Position numbers and translations under genes: made by a program
NCBI GenBank assembly: GCA_000715855.1
Contig: KL571338.1
Span: forward strand, 17,545-24,811
Origin: Actinoplanes liguriensis
GTDB lineage: Bacteria > Actinomycetota > Actinomycetes > Mycobacteriales > Micromonosporaceae
DNA: 7,267 nt
Direction of reading: 5' to 3'
Shown: in pieces, positions 6,206-7,267 of the stretch
How the letters are laid out: the number at the start of each line of letters is the position of its first letter
Position numbering within the stretch: position 1 is the first letter of the stretch
The notes under the pieces: model-generated
Told to the model about the DNA's origin: nothing
Database searches by the model: none
What the model saw: only the letters and a program-made list of their open reading frames with translations

Positions 6206-6772
6206 TCAGGCGGGGCGTTCGGAGAGGATGTCTACTCGCTGGAGGAGGGCCTGGGTGAAGTCGAGCGGGGGCATGTTGCGGCCCAGGTCTCGCTCCAGAT
6301 CCGTGATCGGGATGAGGTTCAGGACGCGGACCGGGCCCTCGCTGGTCTGCAGGTAGTCCCGGGCGGTCTCGGTCAGCGGGCCGGAGACGAAGACCGCGTG
6401 GCAGCCCGGGAACGTCGGGAAGTCCTGTCCCAGGCCGATCAGGTGACCCCAGTCCAGCGGGGTGCCGGCCCGGAACGGGTGAACCGCGAGGTTGGCGAGC
6501 TGGCGGGCGATCTCGTTCTCGGCGCGTTCGGTCAGCGACCCGCGGCGGGAGAACTGCAGTTCGGCCCGGCCGCCACCGCCGGGCATCGGCCGCGCGGCCA
6601 TCCCGATCGTGGTGAACGTGGTCAGCCCGACCCGTGCCGTCGGACGGTAGACCAGCACGTCGATGCGGGGGAGCGGGCCGGCCGGGTCCTCGAAGAGGAA
6701 TCCACCGTCCTCCTCACCCCAGTGCTTCTGGTGCGCGAGAAAGACGTCTCTCAGAATCGCCGGTGCCGCCAC
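6206..6772 (-). CDS. Suppressor-of-fused (SUFU) domain protein
   Basis: A soluble 188-residue protein resembling the bacterial SUFU domain family, whose biochemical role is largely unknown; some members are proposed immunity proteins of toxin systems. From GTG 6772 the visible family-like features are RIDVLVYRP (about 36-44), TFTTIGMAARPMPG (52-65), GRAELQFS (68-75), DWGHLIGLGQDFPTF (107-121), and RVLNLIPITDLERDLG (149-164), ending in a helix-like DFTQALLQRVDIL. No signal or membrane segment. The frame is open up to TTG 6874, but the extra 34 residues are Arg-rich and look non-coding. No ATG or other usable GTG lies between, and no ribosome binding site is seen at GTG 6772. A TAGAGT hexamer ends 8 nt before it, so the message may be leaderless. 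No toxin gene is adjacent, so an immunity role has no local support. Confidence 0.75.
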   Translation of the reverse strand: MAAPAILRDVFLAHQKHWGEEDGGFLFEDPAGPLPRIDVLVYRPTARVGLTTFTTIGMAARPMPGGGGRAELQFSRRGSLTERAENEIARQLANLAVHPFRAGTPLDWGHLIGLGQDFPTFPGCHAVFVSGPLTETARDYLQTSEGPVRVLNLIPITDLERDLGRNMPPLDFTQALLQRVDILSERPA

Positions 6773-6780
6773 AGCCGTCG

Positions 6781-6786
6781 ACTCTA
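6781..6786 (-). promoter_or_regulatory. Possible -10 element of a leaderless promoter for the SUFU gene
   Basis: On the minus strand TAGAGT (fits TANNNT) is followed by 8 nt and then the GTG at 6772. This is the spacing expected if transcription begins at or next to the start codon, as in the many leaderless actinomycete messages. No recognisable -35 box lies 16-19 nt upstream. Confidence 0.3.
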
Positions 6787-6828
6787 TGCGATCTTGCCGT
6801 GCGGCGCGGGTTCGTGACCTGCGGCGAT

Positions 6829-6842
6829 CGTCACGATTGACG
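6829..6842. promoter_or_regulatory. Dyad CGTCA-CGAT-TGACG upstream of the SUFU gene
   Basis: A perfect 5-bp inverted repeat with a 4-nt centre sits in the ~105-nt gap between the SUFU start and the preceding gene's stop, about 57 nt upstream of GTG 6772. An overlapping ATCGT-C-ACGAT palindrome (6827-6837) shares its left half. It may be an operator or chance in GC-rich sequence. Confidence 0.2.
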
Positions 6843-6877
6843 GGATCGGGGCGGTGCTCCGGCCGTACGCGCAAATC

Positions 6878-7129
6878 TCAGAGGGGGAGCTCCAGGCGAG
6901 CCGTCCCGGTCAGGGTGAGGTAGACGCGGGAGGGGGTGCGGACCAGGCTGAAGATGACGTCTCCGCAGCTCGGGCAGCGGGCCACCGCGCCCGGAACCGG
7001 GGTCCAGACGCGGAGTGTGGCGACCACGCCGGTGTGTTTGCAGCCGGCGCAGGTGAAGCCGGCCGAGGTCATCTCGATCGCGAAGACCTCGGCCAGGTCA
7101 CCGGCCAGAGCGTTGCCGTCCAGCTCCAT
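6878..7129 (-). CDS. DUF6510-type small zinc-ribbon-like protein
   Basis: An 83-residue protein I recognise, from memory, as of the DUF6510 type; function unknown. The N-terminal helix-like part (MELDGNALAGDLAEVFAIEM) is followed by CAGC (C27, C30) and CPSC (C52, C55), two CxxC pairs 21 residues apart that could hold one zinc ion. A short strand-rich end follows (VYLTLTGTARLEL). The start ATG 7129 has GAGAGG 5 nt upstream and follows the preceding gene's stop by 9 nt, so the two are one operon. The partner is a reductase-type oxidoreductase, and this pairing is common in actinomycetes in my recollection, sometimes with a sulfite-oxidase-like molybdoenzyme. That suggests an accessory role in the redox unit; it is inference only. 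Confidence 0.82.
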   Translation of the reverse strand: MELDGNALAGDLAEVFAIEMTSAGFTCAGCKHTGVVATLRVWTPVPGAVARCPSCGDVIFSLVRTPSRVYLTLTGTARLELPL

Positions 7130-7138
7130 CGTTGCCTC

Positions 7139-7267
7139 TCACTTGCCGCCGAAGCGCTCGGTGCGGATCTTCTTCGGGTCGTGACCGAGGGCGACCAGGA
7201 TGTCGGCGACGGTCTCCACGAACGACGTCGGACCGCAGACGAACACGTCCGGCGAGAAGTCCGGCGG
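7139..7267 (-). CDS. Ferredoxin/flavin reductase-type oxidoreductase, C-terminal end (5' part outside window)
   Basis: The last 42 residues of a leftward gene that enters from the right edge, frame open from 7267 and TGA at 7141-7139. The peptide PPDFSPDVFVCGPTSFVETV, then ADILVALGHD and KIRTERFGGK, is the end of the NAD(P)-binding domain of ferredoxin-NADP reductase-like flavoproteins. The CGP motif is the conserved one near the nicotinamide, and ending in ERFGG is usual for members without a fused iron-sulfur domain. It would move electrons between NAD(P)H and a partner protein or molybdoenzyme; the partner is not in view. The downstream DUF6510-type gene starts 9 nt after its stop. Confidence 0.85.
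   Translation of the reverse strand, partial: PPDFSPDVFVCGPTSFVETVADILVALGHDPKKIRTERFGGK

Noticed and set aside
6398..6817. 139-codon + frame opposite the SUFU gene
   Set aside because: Composition is shadow-like (Arg/Gly/Pro-rich), no domain, and the minus strand has the recognisable SUFU-like protein.
6936..7184. 82-codon + frame opposite the DUF6510-type gene
   Set aside because: It crosses the stop and start of two coupled minus-strand genes with a good ribosome binding site, and has no recognisable feature.

Overview
The window is high-GC DNA with almost exclusively G/C-ending codons, four-base start/stop overlaps and GTG starts. It looks like a filamentous or sporulating actinomycete; Micromonosporaceae (Actinoplanes-like) is my guess from gene style, not a demonstrated placement. 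No rRNA, tRNA, CRISPR array, insertion sequence or phage gene was seen.

Left block (1-6004, + strand): a galactoside uptake and breakdown operon. In order it holds the 3' end of a GH42 beta-galactosidase, two ABC sugar-transporter permeases, a lipoprotein sugar-binding protein and a GH36 alpha-galactosidase. Neighbouring genes overlap by ATGA or GTGA, except for one AT-richer gap of about 75 nt before the binding protein. The expected working model is that the binding protein captures alpha- and/or beta-galactosides outside the membrane. The two permeases then import them intact, and the two cytoplasmic galactosidases release galactose. No ABC ATPase gene is present. In actinomycetes such importers commonly borrow a shared MsiK-type ATPase encoded elsewhere, which probably applies here. 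The regulator, if local, lies upstream of base 1.

Middle (6005-6205): a short convergent junction. It carries a possible 58-residue ORF (6017-6193) and a perfect 8-bp GC-rich hairpin that may end transcription from one or both sides.

Right block (6206-7267, - strand): an unrelated leftward set. Reading in the direction of transcription, it holds the C-terminal end of a ferredoxin/flavin reductase-type oxidoreductase, a small four-cysteine protein of the DUF6510 type, and a suppressor-of-fused (SUFU) domain protein. The first two are tightly linked. The SUFU gene follows after a gap of about 100 nt that could hold its own promoter.

Most of the window is ordinary metabolic gene content. I see no clear new system. 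The items most worth a second look are the AT-rich dyad inside the beta-galactosidase gene, the dyad over the binding-protein start codon, the junction ORF/hairpin, and the SUFU and DUF6510 proteins of unknown role.
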